This document shows, in pieces, positions 48,167 to 57,088 of a stretch of DNA of 64,000 nucleotides. The stretch comes from Fibrella aquatilis (GTDB taxonomy: Bacteria > Bacteroidota > Bacteroidia > Cytophagales > Spirosomataceae): NCBI RefSeq assembly GCF_017353255.1, contig NZ_JAFMYU010000034.1, positions 1 through 64,000 on the forward strand, given 5' to 3'. The position numbers and the translations under genes were made by a program. The stretch's first letter is position 1; every line of letters starts with the position of its first letter. Under the pieces are notes generated by a model. That model saw only the letters and a list, made by a program, of their open reading frames with translations, was not told where the DNA came from and did not search any database.

Positions 48167-49159
48167 TTAAAAAATCAAATTCTTTATAGAGTTATTCGAT
48201 AAAATGTCAACGTTTTCAATATTGTTTTCTTGCAAGGTTAGGTAGTCAAGATTATGAATACTTGCTATTTGGTCAATATTAGAAATTTTATTGTGACTTA
48301 AATACAAATTTTTAAGATTTACAAGTTTGTCGAAATTAGGTATGATTTCTATTTCATTAGCCGCGAATCCCATATTTTCGATAGATATTAAGCTACCAGC
48401 AGGCTGTATGTTTTTTATTCTGTTACCTGTCATACCCAGATTTCTAAGCTTCGTTAAATTAGTCAATCCTCGAATGTCTTCAATCAAATTATAATATAGT
48501 CTCAAATCCTCTAAATTTTTCATGTAACCAATAGAGTCAATATTTTCAATTTTATTTTCACTTAAATTCAGGTCAGTAATTTTTCTCAAATATCTCATAG
48601 GACTAATGTCTCTAATTAAATTATTACTTAAATCAACGTTTTCTAAATTAATCAAATCCTTCAAGGCATTTGTATCCTCTATCATGTTATTACTAGCAAC
48701 AAATAGCAATAAATTACTAAGTAACGCAAGCGGCTGCAAATCGGATACTTTATTATAATTTATAAAAAGTGTGTGAAGAGAAAATAAATTTGACAATGGA
48801 TTTATGTTTTCAATTTTATTATTATTTAGATACAATGCTTCAATTTTAGTACAAAATTTTAGTGGCTCAATATCAGTAATCTCACTATGACTAATTGTTA
48901 ACTGTTTTAAATTTACTAGTTTAGCAATAAAGTCAAGTGAAAAATTCCTCTTCGGAAAGAGAGGCAATGTTAACTTTTGGAGGTGTTTAAATTTTGATAA
49001 AGGTTGTAACGTTTCTACATCCAAATCATTGATTTCAATAGAAATAACTTCCCCTGATTTATCTGTAAAAACACATGGATTTTCGGTTGCGCCTAATTCA
49101 TCTTTTAAATATGGCAACTCCACTAATTGAAAATTATCAAATTGAACAAATTTAAGCAT
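48167..49159 (-). CDS. AT-rich leucine-rich-repeat protein
   Basis: A 330-residue protein made of about ten 22-residue SDS22/internalin-type repeats, for example LKFCTKIEALYLNNNKIENI, DLINLENVDLSNNLIRDISP and LTKLRNLGMTGNRIKNIQPA. There is no signal peptide, anchor or sorting domain, so it may act inside the cell. The coding DNA is strikingly AT-rich compared with all neighbours, which suggests recent transfer. Protein partners unknown. The gaps on either side (47954-48166, 49160-49310) hold no gene; the latter leads into a long palindrome. Confidence 0.8.
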   Translation of the reverse strand: MLKFVQFDNFQLVELPYLKDELGATENPCVFTDKSGEVISIEINDLDVETLQPLSKFKHLQKLTLPLFPKRNFSLDFIAKLVNLKQLTISHSEITDIEPLKFCTKIEALYLNNNKIENINPLSNLFSLHTLFINYNKVSDLQPLALLSNLLLFVASNNMIEDTNALKDLINLENVDLSNNLIRDISPMRYLRKITDLNLSENKIENIDSIGYMKNLEDLRLYYNLIEDIRGLTNLTKLRNLGMTGNRIKNIQPAGSLISIENMGFAANEIEIIPNFDKLVNLKNLYLSHNKISNIDQIASIHNLDYLTLQENNIENVDILSNNSIKNLIF

Positions 49160-49310
49160 ATCAATACAGATTATTTGATTTAAGAATTGTCCTAAGTATT
49201 AGCAGCTAATCCACTCATAAATATACGCCCTTCCGGTTTGACTGTGCAAACTCGTCTACAGCTGCTCTTTCCCCAGATGATGCTACCATTTACTCGTAAC
49301 TGTTCGGGTG

Positions 49311-49544
49311 GGGTAGCTTAGGCCCAGCGGGCCGTAACGTCGGTAGCAAATAGATGATGCTAGAGTCAACTAAGCCCCAGCGGGGCACAACGTGCGGATA
49401 CGCGCACCGGCAGGTATAAAGATCATTTATATGCTTGTCAATTTGTCGCCCGCGTATCCGCACATTGCGCCCCGCTGGGGCTTAGTTGACTCTAGCATCA
49501 TCTATTTGCTACCGACGTTACGGCCCGCTGGGCCTAAGCTACCC
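49311..49544. repeat. Very long palindrome, about 94-bp arms
   Basis: Arms 49311-49404 and 49451-49544 pair almost completely. They contain TTAGGCCCAGCGGGCCGTAA and TAAGCCCCAGCGGGGC, two GC-rich near-palindromes in series, and a short AT-rich loop. It occupies most of the 512-bp space between the LRR and GMC genes; the rest of that space holds nothing recognised. Confidence 0.88.
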
Positions 49545-49672
49545 AACGTAACTAATTGCCATTATTTATTCCTGCTTTATTAAAGCCAGGACGGCGAAAG
49601 GGTGGCTAACGCACAATTACACTTGCGTCAACCACCCCTTCTTCCATTACTCCTTTTCTCCGTTACTCCTTT

Positions 49673-51391
49673 CTAAATCTCCTTCCGCTTCATCGCTTTC
49701 ACGGCGAAATCGGCGGCGCGGGCGGTGAGGGCCATGTAGGTGAGCGACGGGTTCACGCACGAGGCCGAGGTCATGGCGGCACCGTCGGTGACGAACACGT
49801 TCTTCACGGCGTGAATCTGGTTCCACTTGTTCAGCACCGACGTTTTGGGGTCACGACCCATGCGGGCGGTGCCCATCTCGTGAATACCGATGCCCAGGTG
49901 CTTGCTCTCGTCGTTGTAGCCTTTCACGTTTTTCAGACCGGCCGCTTCCAGCATTTCCACGGCATCGTTCATCATGTCTTTGCGCATTTTCTTTTCGTTT
50001 TCGCCGTAGGCGGCATCGAAAATGATCTGCGGCAGGCCCCACTTATCTTTCTTGTCGGGCGACAGGGTCATGCGGTTGTCGGGGTTGGGCAGTACTTCGC
50101 CGAAACCACCGATACCCATCGACCAAGGGCCGGGCTTGGTGAGTGACTCTTTGAAATCGGCACCGAAACCTTCTACGCCGTTACCCCGGTTCCAGCCGCT
50201 GCGGCTTGCGCCGCCCTGATAACCAAAGCCCCGGAGGTAGTCGCGCTTGTCGCCGTCCCAGTTGCGGTAGCGGGGAATGTAGACCCCGTTGGCCCGCCGA
50301 CCGTAGTAGTACTGATCTTCCATGCCCTCGAAATCACCAGAGGCACCCACCGCCAGATGGTGGTCCATGATGTTGCGGCCTAGTTGGTCCGAGTCGTTGC
50401 CCATTCCGTTGGGGAACCGGCTCGACTTCGAATTCATCAAAATCGAGGTGCTGCCAAACGCCGACGCGTTGAGGAAGATGATTTTGGCAAAATAATCGCG
50501 GGTTTGCAGCGTGTTCTGGTCAATCACCCGAACGCCGGTGGCCACGCCTTTTTTGTCGTCATACAACACCTCGGCAACGATTGAATCGGGACGAAGCGTA
50601 AGGCGACCGGTAGCTACTGCCGCTGGCAACGTAGCCGATTGGGTGCTGAAATAAGCCCCGAATGGACAGCCGCGCATACATTGGTTGCGGAACTGGCACG
50701 CCGCCCGGCCTAACTCGGTATGTATCGCTTTGGGGTCGGTGAGGTGGGCGGTGCGGCCCATGGTAATGTGGCGTTTGCCAAAGGCTTTTTCCACCCGCGC
50801 TTTCACTTCCTTCTCCACGCAGTTCATTTGCATGGGAGGCAGGTAATTACCGTCGGGCAGCACGCTCAGGCCATCTTTCGACCCGCTGATGCCCGCAAAC
50901 CCCTCTACATACGTATACCACGGAGCCAGGTCCTGGTAGCGAATGGGCCAGTCAACGGCAATACCGTCTTTGAGGTTGGCCATGAAGTCTTCCTCGTTGT
51001 GGCGGTAGCTCTGCCGACCCCACATCAGCGACCGACCACCCACGTGATACCCCCGAATCCAGTCCATGGGGCGCTTTTCGATGTATGGATTCAGCGAATC
51101 ATTCTCGAAATGGTGCCGCCACTCTTCGTTGGCGGTGTAGCCCGTGCGCATGTTAGCCCAGTACTCTTCGGCAGCCTGCGTAGTCACGCGCCCCCGGTGC
51201 GGAAACTCCCATGGGTTGTTGGTGGCCGTGGTGTAGCCCTCCACGTGTTTAATGTCGCGGCCCCGTTCCAGCATCAGCACCTTCAACCCTTTTTGGGTTA
51301 GTTCTTTTGCAGCCCAGCCACCCGATATGCCCGACCCAACCACGATAGCGTCGTAGGTCATGTCTTTCTGGGCGTCGATATTGAGATTCAT
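49673..51391 (-). CDS. GMC-family FAD oxidoreductase
   Basis: A 572-residue flavoprotein. The FAD site is VVGSGISGGWAAKELTQKGL with LMLERG, and the C-terminal GMC_oxred_C part has HEMGTARMG and VTDGAAMTSASCVNPSLTYM. A Cys-rich CQFRNQCMRGCPFG segment is typical of the gluconate/sorbitol dehydrogenase large subunit group. It follows the gene for its likely small subunit. It probably oxidises a sugar or sugar acid in the periplasm, passing electrons to a cytochrome. No signal is present, so export may depend on the Tat-bearing partner. Confidence 0.92.
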   Translation of the reverse strand: MNLNIDAQKDMTYDAIVVGSGISGGWAAKELTQKGLKVLMLERGRDIKHVEGYTTATNNPWEFPHRGRVTTQAAEEYWANMRTGYTANEEWRHHFENDSLNPYIEKRPMDWIRGYHVGGRSLMWGRQSYRHNEEDFMANLKDGIAVDWPIRYQDLAPWYTYVEGFAGISGSKDGLSVLPDGNYLPPMQMNCVEKEVKARVEKAFGKRHITMGRTAHLTDPKAIHTELGRAACQFRNQCMRGCPFGAYFSTQSATLPAAVATGRLTLRPDSIVAEVLYDDKKGVATGVRVIDQNTLQTRDYFAKIIFLNASAFGSTSILMNSKSSRFPNGMGNDSDQLGRNIMDHHLAVGASGDFEGMEDQYYYGRRANGVYIPRYRNWDGDKRDYLRGFGYQGGASRSGWNRGNGVEGFGADFKESLTKPGPWSMGIGGFGEVLPNPDNRMTLSPDKKDKWGLPQIIFDAAYGENEKKMRKDMMNDAVEMLEAAGLKNVKGYNDESKHLGIGIHEMGTARMGRDPKTSVLNKWNQIHAVKNVFVTDGAAMTSASCVNPSLTYMALTARAADFAVKAMKRKEI

Positions 51392-51408
51392 ATGTTTTTA
51401 GAATGTAT

Positions 51409-51530
51409 AATGAACAATGTATAATGTACAATGGCTTCGCCGATCCGCCGCTCGCCGAATCGGTGCGGCAGTATAATCAGAGCCGCGTCGGCGGACCGGC
51501 AGAGCCATTGTACATTATACATTGTTCATT
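51409..51530. repeat. Palindrome, TGTACAATG family
   Basis: Arms 51409-51435 and 51504-51530 (27 bp) pair perfectly; inside are GGCTTCGCCGATCCGCCG and GTCGGCGGACCGG, versions of the GC-rich block seen in other palindromes. It lies between the small-subunit and GMC genes. Confidence 0.85.
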
Positions 51531-51535
51531 GTTCA

Positions 51536-52171
51536 TTAGATTGCCCAGGCCTTCTGACCGGGTTTGAGGGGTACACAACCGTCGTAGCGGCCGGGGATAG
51601 CCACGTACTCAAGGGCTTGCGTCGCGCCGATCTCCGACGTGAAGTAGCCCATCAGGGTCAGGTCTTTGAGCATGCTGAAGAACGGCGTTACGTTCCGCTT
51701 TTCGGCGGGAATCTGCACGTCCTGTTGACCAGCCACAGCACGCGCCATGTCAGCTTTCTGCTGCTTGGCGTCGGCTTCGAGCTTCTTCATGATGTCGGTA
51801 CGTTGCGCACCGTCGAGTTGGCTGAACGTTTTGCCGTAGGCATCCTGACTCATTTTCTGAGTCTGGGTGAGGCCGTCGATAAACCGTTGTTGGTCAGCTT
51901 TTTTATAGCAGTCTTTCAGCACCACGTCGATGATCTCATTCACCTTGGCCGCCTTGGCACCGGGGGTGTTGGTGGTCGGAATGATAACGTCGGCCAGGTC
52001 GGCCACGAGGGCATCCTGATCTGCCGTGAAAAGCACGGGTTTGCCGGTAGCCACCCGTTGTGCGGCCGAAGCTTCGAGCGTATCGGCCATCGCGGAATGA
52101 CCCAGCGCGGGCAGTGCTACGGTAGCACCCACCAGCGTAGCCACCCGCATAAGGGCATCGCGTCTATTCAT
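51536..52171 (-). CDS. Gluconate 2-dehydrogenase subunit 3-like protein (Tat)
   Basis: A 211-residue protein with a Tat-like signal (MNRRDALMRVATLVGATVAL), then DADQDALVADLADVIIPTTN, characteristic of the subunit 3 family. It helps export or mature the GMC flavoprotein, with which it is encoded on the same strand. The family usually forms an oligomer with the FAD subunit at the membrane. Its stop is inside a palindrome-flanked gap. Confidence 0.88.
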   Translation of the reverse strand: MNRRDALMRVATLVGATVALPALGHSAMADTLEASAAQRVATGKPVLFTADQDALVADLADVIIPTTNTPGAKAAKVNEIIDVVLKDCYKKADQQRFIDGLTQTQKMSQDAYGKTFSQLDGAQRTDIMKKLEADAKQQKADMARAVAGQQDVQIPAEKRNVTPFFSMLKDLTLMGYFTSEIGATQALEYVAIPGRYDGCVPLKPGQKAWAI

Positions 52172-52325
52172 AGGAGTAAGATTAGTTAGCGTACTGGATT
52201 AAAACGATTTAAGCTAGTATAAAGGTATGACATTTGCACCCGGATTAGGACGCAAATGGCTTAAAATTGGACGTTAAAGAGCCGTTAATCGGGGAATTTT
52301 ATCCTGTAGACAACTACCGCAAGCC

Positions 52326-54245
52326 CTATTCCGGCTGAGCCATCAACGCCCGCCGTAATGCAACGACCGGCAGCGCGCCCTGCCCCAATACCTGGTTATG
52401 AAAGGCCATGAGGCTAAACGATTTACCCATTTGTTTTTTGTACTCGTCACGCAGGGCCAGCAGTTGCAGTTTGCCCAGCGAGTAGGACAGGTAGCCGGGG
52501 TCGTAGGTGCCGCGCAGGGCTTCTTCGTAGGCGGGTTTTTCTTCGTAATAGCAGTTGTCCTGCATAAATTTAGTGGCCTGCGCTACCGTCCAGCCGTGAG
52601 TGTGCAGGTTGATGGCACTCACCAGACGACAGTACCGCAGCAGCGATTCCGAGAGTTGCGCCATCTTGTATTTGGCGGCGGTCTTGGGGTCGGTGTTGCC
52701 GAAGCCTTCTTCCAGCATCATCTGCTCGGTGTAGTGCGCCCAGCCTTCCACGAAGGCGTAGCTGCCAAACACCTTCCGTACCTCGCTCACGGGCGAGGCG
52801 TTGAGGTGCAAAAACTGCACATAATGGCCGGGATAGGCCTCATGAATAGAAATTACCTCGGCCACGTAGCGGTTAAACTGCGTCAGCCATTCCGTTTGCT
52901 GGGCCGCCGACCAGGCCTTTTTAGGCAGCGTGACGTAGTAATAAGCTTGTGCCGCGGCTTTATCCTCAAACGGTCCCGGCGTGTTCATGGCGGCGGTAGC
53001 GCCCACCATAAATTCAGGCGTTTTAGTCACCGTAGCCCGCACCTCCGAGGGAATCGACACGATCTTTTTGTCGACCAAAAACTGCCGTATGGCTTCACAA
53101 TGGGCATTTGTGCTGGCCACGAGTTTGTCGGCGGTGGGGTGTTCCTGCTGCATTTGGCGAAACACCTGAATGGGCGTTTTGGTGGGGTCGATGACGCGGG
53201 CGGCCCGGGCAAATTCGGTCTGTTCGCGGCGGAGGTTGGTCAGGCCTACGGTCAGCAGGCTGTCGGGGTTAGCGGCGAGGTGTTCGTTGTGCAGGAGCAT
53301 TCGCCGGAAGTTGCCCGGCCCAATGGCAAACGAACCCGTGGCCTGCGGCAGCACCGTTTTCTGGAGGTGGTTGGCCAGTCCGCGCAGGGCTTCGGCGGCT
53401 TGTTTAGTAGCGGCTTTCAGGTCGGCCTGCTGCTCAGGGGTGCCCGTTGTGGCAAACGCGGCCTGCACCTCGCCCAGCAAATAATCGGCTGTGCCGTTTT
53501 GCGCGTCAATAGCCACCAGCACGTGTTCGCGGGCGGGGTGCGGGCCAATATTCTCCAGCACCGCCGCCACCCAGTCGGGCACGAGCTGCGCCTTTTCCGT
53601 CACCGACTTCATCCGGCCCACGGGTGTACCAAACGTACGCTCTACGTATGAACTGAAATCGACGCTGTAGGTGAGCGGGTCTTCGGCCACGCGGATGCTG
53701 TCGATGTCGTTGATCTCACTTTGCACGTGTGCCTGCATCAGCCTAAAGTCAATCTGCTCATCAACAGCCAGTTGCGCGGTATATAATCGCGCAAAGGCCG
53801 AGTCGAAATGGGCCAGTTCGGCGCGTTGTTGCTGCCAGTGCGCCGGGGTGGGTATGTCGAGCTTGCCGTCGAATTCGTGCTTACCCAGGTACACCGCCGT
53901 TTCGGGATTACCGGCATAATACGCCGCCAGATACCGGTCGCGCAGCGTTTCATAAGCTGAGGTGGCTTTGGGCTTCGTCTGGCAGGCCGCGAGAAACAGT
54001 AAGCAGCAGGCGGTGGCAACGAGTATTGGTTTGGAGTGGCTACGCGCTCTAGGCCGGAACGCCGGACCGCCCTCAACTGCGCTCGGGGTGACACAACCTT
54101 GAATCAGTTTGAGAGGATTGCTTATTGTCCTGTCACCCCGAGCGCAGTTGAGGGCGGTCCGGCGTTCCGGCCTAGAGCGCGAAGCCACACCCTCAGACCA
54201 CTGCTCACTGCCACCGCCTACTGCCACTGTATTTTGCATACCCAT
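52326..54245 (-). CDS. DUF885 lipoprotein with repeat-derived N-terminus
   Basis: The mature part is a DUF885 zinc-peptidase-like protein: SIHEAYPGHYVQFLHL (HExxxGH), EGWAHYTEQMMLEEGFG, and YYVTLPKKAW. A lipoprotein signal (KPILVATACCLLFLAACQ) is clear, but no ATG precedes it closely. The frame runs in frame through the 54036-54188 palindrome (51 codons) to ATG codons at 54245 and 54239, one base after the PfkB-kinase stop. So either translation starts at 54245 and the signal is internal, or the native start has been lost. The function is probably peptide hydrolysis in the envelope. Confidence 0.75.
   Translation of the reverse strand: MGMQNTVAVGGGSEQWSEGVASRSRPERRTALNCARGDRTISNPLKLIQGCVTPSAVEGGPAFRPRARSHSKPILVATACCLLFLAACQTKPKATSAYETLRDRYLAAYYAGNPETAVYLGKHEFDGKLDIPTPAHWQQQRAELAHFDSAFARLYTAQLAVDEQIDFRLMQAHVQSEINDIDSIRVAEDPLTYSVDFSSYVERTFGTPVGRMKSVTEKAQLVPDWVAAVLENIGPHPAREHVLVAIDAQNGTADYLLGEVQAAFATTGTPEQQADLKAATKQAAEALRGLANHLQKTVLPQATGSFAIGPGNFRRMLLHNEHLAANPDSLLTVGLTNLRREQTEFARAARVIDPTKTPIQVFRQMQQEHPTADKLVASTNAHCEAIRQFLVDKKIVSIPSEVRATVTKTPEFMVGATAAMNTPGPFEDKAAAQAYYYVTLPKKAWSAAQQTEWLTQFNRYVAEVISIHEAYPGHYVQFLHLNASPVSEVRKVFGSYAFVEGWAHYTEQMMLEEGFGNTDPKTAAKYKMAQLSESLLRYCRLVSAINLHTHGWTVAQATKFMQDNCYYEEKPAYEEALRGTYDPGYLSYSLGKLQLLALRDEYKKQMGKSFSLMAFHNQVLGQGALPVVALRRALMAQPE
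54003..54224. repeat. Long palindrome, CACCCCGAGCGCAGT family, copy 2, inside a gene
   Basis: Inner arms 54036-54093 and 54131-54188 (58 bp) pair with few mismatches, and partial pairing continues outward to 54003 and 54224 (GCAGCAGGCGGTGGCA versus its complement with one change). The left arm therefore includes codons of the DUF885 signal peptide. It is homologous, loop included, to the copy at 44808. Confidence 0.85.
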
Positions 54246-54246
54246 A

Positions 54247-55188
54247 TTAAAGGTGTCCCGTGTACAACACGGCCCGGTTAACCGACGGAGGCATGGGGCC
54301 GGCCTGTTTGAGCTTGATGGCGGCCAGATTGGCACCGGCCTGCGCGCAGTCGGTGGGGGTACGCCCGTCGAGCCAGGCGGTGAGGAAACCCGCCCAATAC
54401 GCATCGCCCGCGCCAGTGGCATCAACCACGTCTACTTTGCGGCCCGTGATGCGCACGGTGTCGGCACCCCCATCAAAGGAAACCAGGCTGCCTTCGGCAC
54501 CGAGGGTGAAACAGACCAGTTTGGCCCCCATGCCGTGGAGGTCGGCCAGGACGCGCTCGGTAGGCTGGGGTTCGCCGTAGAGGCGGGTGGCATCATCTTC
54601 GCTGAGCTTGACAAAGGCCCCCGTGGCGCAGTAGCGACCCAACACAGCCCATGCCTGCGTGCGGTCGGGCCAGATGCTGGGGGCGTAGTTGGCGTCGACG
54701 CTTACCTGCGCACCCAGTGCTGCGGCGCGTTCGGCGGCATCGACGATGGCGTGCTGTGCTGGTTGGCGGCTGAGCGCAAAACAGGTAGTGTGGAAAATAG
54801 CCGCCTGCGCCAGCAGCGAGTCGGGCATGTAGTCAGAGCGAATCTGGCAGTCGGCGGTGCGGTAGGCAATGAAATCGGGTGTTCCCGACGTGCGCGACAC
54901 CACCACGATACTGGTTGGCTCGGTGGGGTCGGTGGCGATGTACTGGGTATCGACACCCGTTTCGGCCACGCGCTGCACCAGGTATTTGCCCAGGTTGTCG
55001 TCGCCCACGCAGGCCACCAGGGCCACGCGATTGCCCAGCCGGGCCATATTGGCACCCATGTTGGCGGGGCTACCACCCTGATACCGCCGAAAATCGGGCG
55101 AATCGAACAAACTCGCCGAGACGTGATGACCAATAAAATCGACAAGCAACTCGCCGACAGAGAGAATGAGTTTGGGAGAGGTGGGCAT
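54247..55188 (-). CDS. PfkB-family carbohydrate kinase
   Basis: A 313-residue ribokinase-fold kinase. The N-terminal motif is GGSPANMGANMARLG and the C-terminal motif is DATGAGDAYWAGFLTAW with the catalytic Asp. A fructokinase-like substrate is suggested by the overall pattern and by the sugar transporter upstream. Start MPTSPKLILSVGELLVDF. It is followed, one base later, by the DUF885 frame. Confidence 0.92.
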   Translation of the reverse strand: MPTSPKLILSVGELLVDFIGHHVSASLFDSPDFRRYQGGSPANMGANMARLGNRVALVACVGDDNLGKYLVQRVAETGVDTQYIATDPTEPTSIVVVSRTSGTPDFIAYRTADCQIRSDYMPDSLLAQAAIFHTTCFALSRQPAQHAIVDAAERAAALGAQVSVDANYAPSIWPDRTQAWAVLGRYCATGAFVKLSEDDATRLYGEPQPTERVLADLHGMGAKLVCFTLGAEGSLVSFDGGADTVRITGRKVDVVDATGAGDAYWAGFLTAWLDGRTPTDCAQAGANLAAIKLKQAGPMPPSVNRAVLYTGHL

Positions 55189-55200
55189 GAGGGATTTTTT

Positions 55201-55305
55201 TAGGATGTACGAATTACGATTTACGATGTACGATTTGTTGCTGACGCGAGAGCATGATTACTCTGGCGTCAGCAACAATTCGTAATTCGTACATCGTACA
55301 TCCTA
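55201..55305. repeat. Palindrome, TTACGAATTACGA family, imperfect
   Basis: Left arm 55201-55247 and right arm 55266-55305 share TAGGATGTACGAATTACGA and TTGTTGCTGACGC with a small deletion in one arm. Same family as 42646-42756. It lies between the MFS and kinase genes. Confidence 0.82.
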
Positions 55306-55319
55306 CGCAGACACTAAAA

Positions 55320-56822
55320 CTACACTGCCTTCGGTGCTTTTACCAGGAAGCAGGAACCGGCGGCGAGGAGCATGCAGACGCCGGCCAGGACAAGGGCGTT
55401 GCGGGGGTCGTCGCCGAGGAGGGTTTTGTAGAAAAGGGGCACGGTGAGCATACCGATGAATTGGGGTACGCAGATGAAGCCGTTAAAAATGCCCATATAC
55501 ACGCCCATCCGTTCTTTAGGAATGGCGCTGGCCAAAATCAAATAGGGCATCGACATGATAGACCCCCAGGCCAGGCCAATAATACCCATGCCGACAAGGT
55601 AAATCATTTTGTCGTTGGATGTCAGGGTAAGGAAAAAGCCCAGGGCACCGATACACAGAAACACGGCATGGGTGGCGCGGGCACTTCCAATAGCCTTGGC
55701 AATACGGGGAATGAAGATGGAAATGACGGCGCAGGAAACGCTGAACATGGCAAAGCAAAGGCCACCCCATTTGGTACCCGCCTCAAAACCAGCCTTGTTC
55801 GAGACCGCATCGGGCGCATCGAACGCGTATTTGGCCACCGCCAGTGAGAGGTACTGCCACATCAGCGGCAGGCCATACCAGGTGAAAAACTTCACCCACC
55901 AGAGCTGCTTCATCACCGTGGGCATCTCAGACAGTGAGGCCAGCACTTCCTTGAAAACGGGTAGCATCAACACCAGGTAGCCACCCGCCATAACACCCAC
56001 GCCCCAGATCAGGCCATTGCTGATGCCACCCAAGCGGGCTGCGAAGAAGAACGCCAGCACAGCAGCACCCAAGGTGAGCGCCAGGTGCCAGAATGAAATC
56101 GACTTCTTTTGTTCGGCGGTGAAAACCGGGTGCTGTTTGTAGCTCTCGTCGACGGGTGGGTATTCTTTGGTGGTGCGCATGGTCCAGACCACAGCAATCA
56201 GAATGGCCGCCGCACCAATGTAGAACGGGTAGCGCACCGAGTTGGGAATACCGTTGGTTAACTCACTGGCACTCACCACCATCGAGATACCAATAAACGG
56301 CAAGATATACGGCATACAGTTGGCCAGCGTTTGCCCGAAACCCACCATAAACGACTGCACGGCAAAGCCCGTAGGCCGCTGCTTTTCATTGAGCATGTCG
56401 CCTACAAAGGCCCGGAAAGGCTCCATCGCCGAGTTGAGGCCCGCGTCGAGCATCCACATCAGGCCTGCTGCCATCCAGACCGTCGACGAGTTGGGCATGA
56501 GCAACATGGCAATACTGCCCATGAGCGCACCCACCAGAATAAACGGTTTGCGCCGCCCCCACGTAGGCGACCAGCTCCGGTCAGACACCGCCCCGATGAT
56601 AGGCTGCAACAACAGGCCCGTAAGTGGTCCGGCCAGCCAAAGGCCTGGAATAGAGGCTTCGTCGGCACCCAGATAACGATAAATAGGACTCATGTTGGCC
56701 TGTTGCAGACCAAAACCGTATTGGATACCCAGGAAGCCGAAGCTCATGTTCCAGATTTGCCAGAACGAAAGGTTGGGGCGGGCGGTAGTTTGAGCGACAC
56801 TAGGCGCTTGGTCAGTCTGCAT
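55320..56822 (-). CDS. MFS sugar transporter (SLC45-like)
   Basis: A 500-residue, 12-helix major facilitator. The loop 2-3 motif is AVSDRSWSPTWGRRKPFI and the N-terminal helix holds FGFLGIQYGFGLQQANMSPI, a pattern shared by sucrose/maltose transporters of the SLC45 type in bacteria. The central loop is long. With the PfkB kinase downstream, uptake and phosphorylation of a sugar such as a fructose-containing disaccharide or its product is plausible. Confidence 0.88.
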   Translation of the reverse strand: MQTDQAPSVAQTTARPNLSFWQIWNMSFGFLGIQYGFGLQQANMSPIYRYLGADEASIPGLWLAGPLTGLLLQPIIGAVSDRSWSPTWGRRKPFILVGALMGSIAMLLMPNSSTVWMAAGLMWMLDAGLNSAMEPFRAFVGDMLNEKQRPTGFAVQSFMVGFGQTLANCMPYILPFIGISMVVSASELTNGIPNSVRYPFYIGAAAILIAVVWTMRTTKEYPPVDESYKQHPVFTAEQKKSISFWHLALTLGAAVLAFFFAARLGGISNGLIWGVGVMAGGYLVLMLPVFKEVLASLSEMPTVMKQLWWVKFFTWYGLPLMWQYLSLAVAKYAFDAPDAVSNKAGFEAGTKWGGLCFAMFSVSCAVISIFIPRIAKAIGSARATHAVFLCIGALGFFLTLTSNDKMIYLVGMGIIGLAWGSIMSMPYLILASAIPKERMGVYMGIFNGFICVPQFIGMLTVPLFYKTLLGDDPRNALVLAGVCMLLAAGSCFLVKAPKAV

Positions 56823-57088
56823 AGGTTGGCTGGTTGGTGAAACCGCAGGTAAGGTTAATACTACAACAATATTACGCAGCCTGTTGCATGATTTGACGAT
56901 GGAGTTGGGTTATTTTGTTTGTCTACCATAGCCACATCCAGCCCTGCTATAGCCGTAACTTTACCTAGCGCAACGCAACCCATTCGCTAGTCTCCTGCGT
57001 ATGTACCGTTGTCTGGTCTCGTTTATGGGTGTATCTTACATGTCTCTGTACTAGCCAGCCTATCGGATTAGCCGCCTTACCCCAACCC

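Noticed and set aside
54109-55203. 364-codon plus-strand frame opposite the PfkB kinase
   Set aside because: It begins in the palindrome and mirrors the kinase gene, whose motifs are unambiguous.
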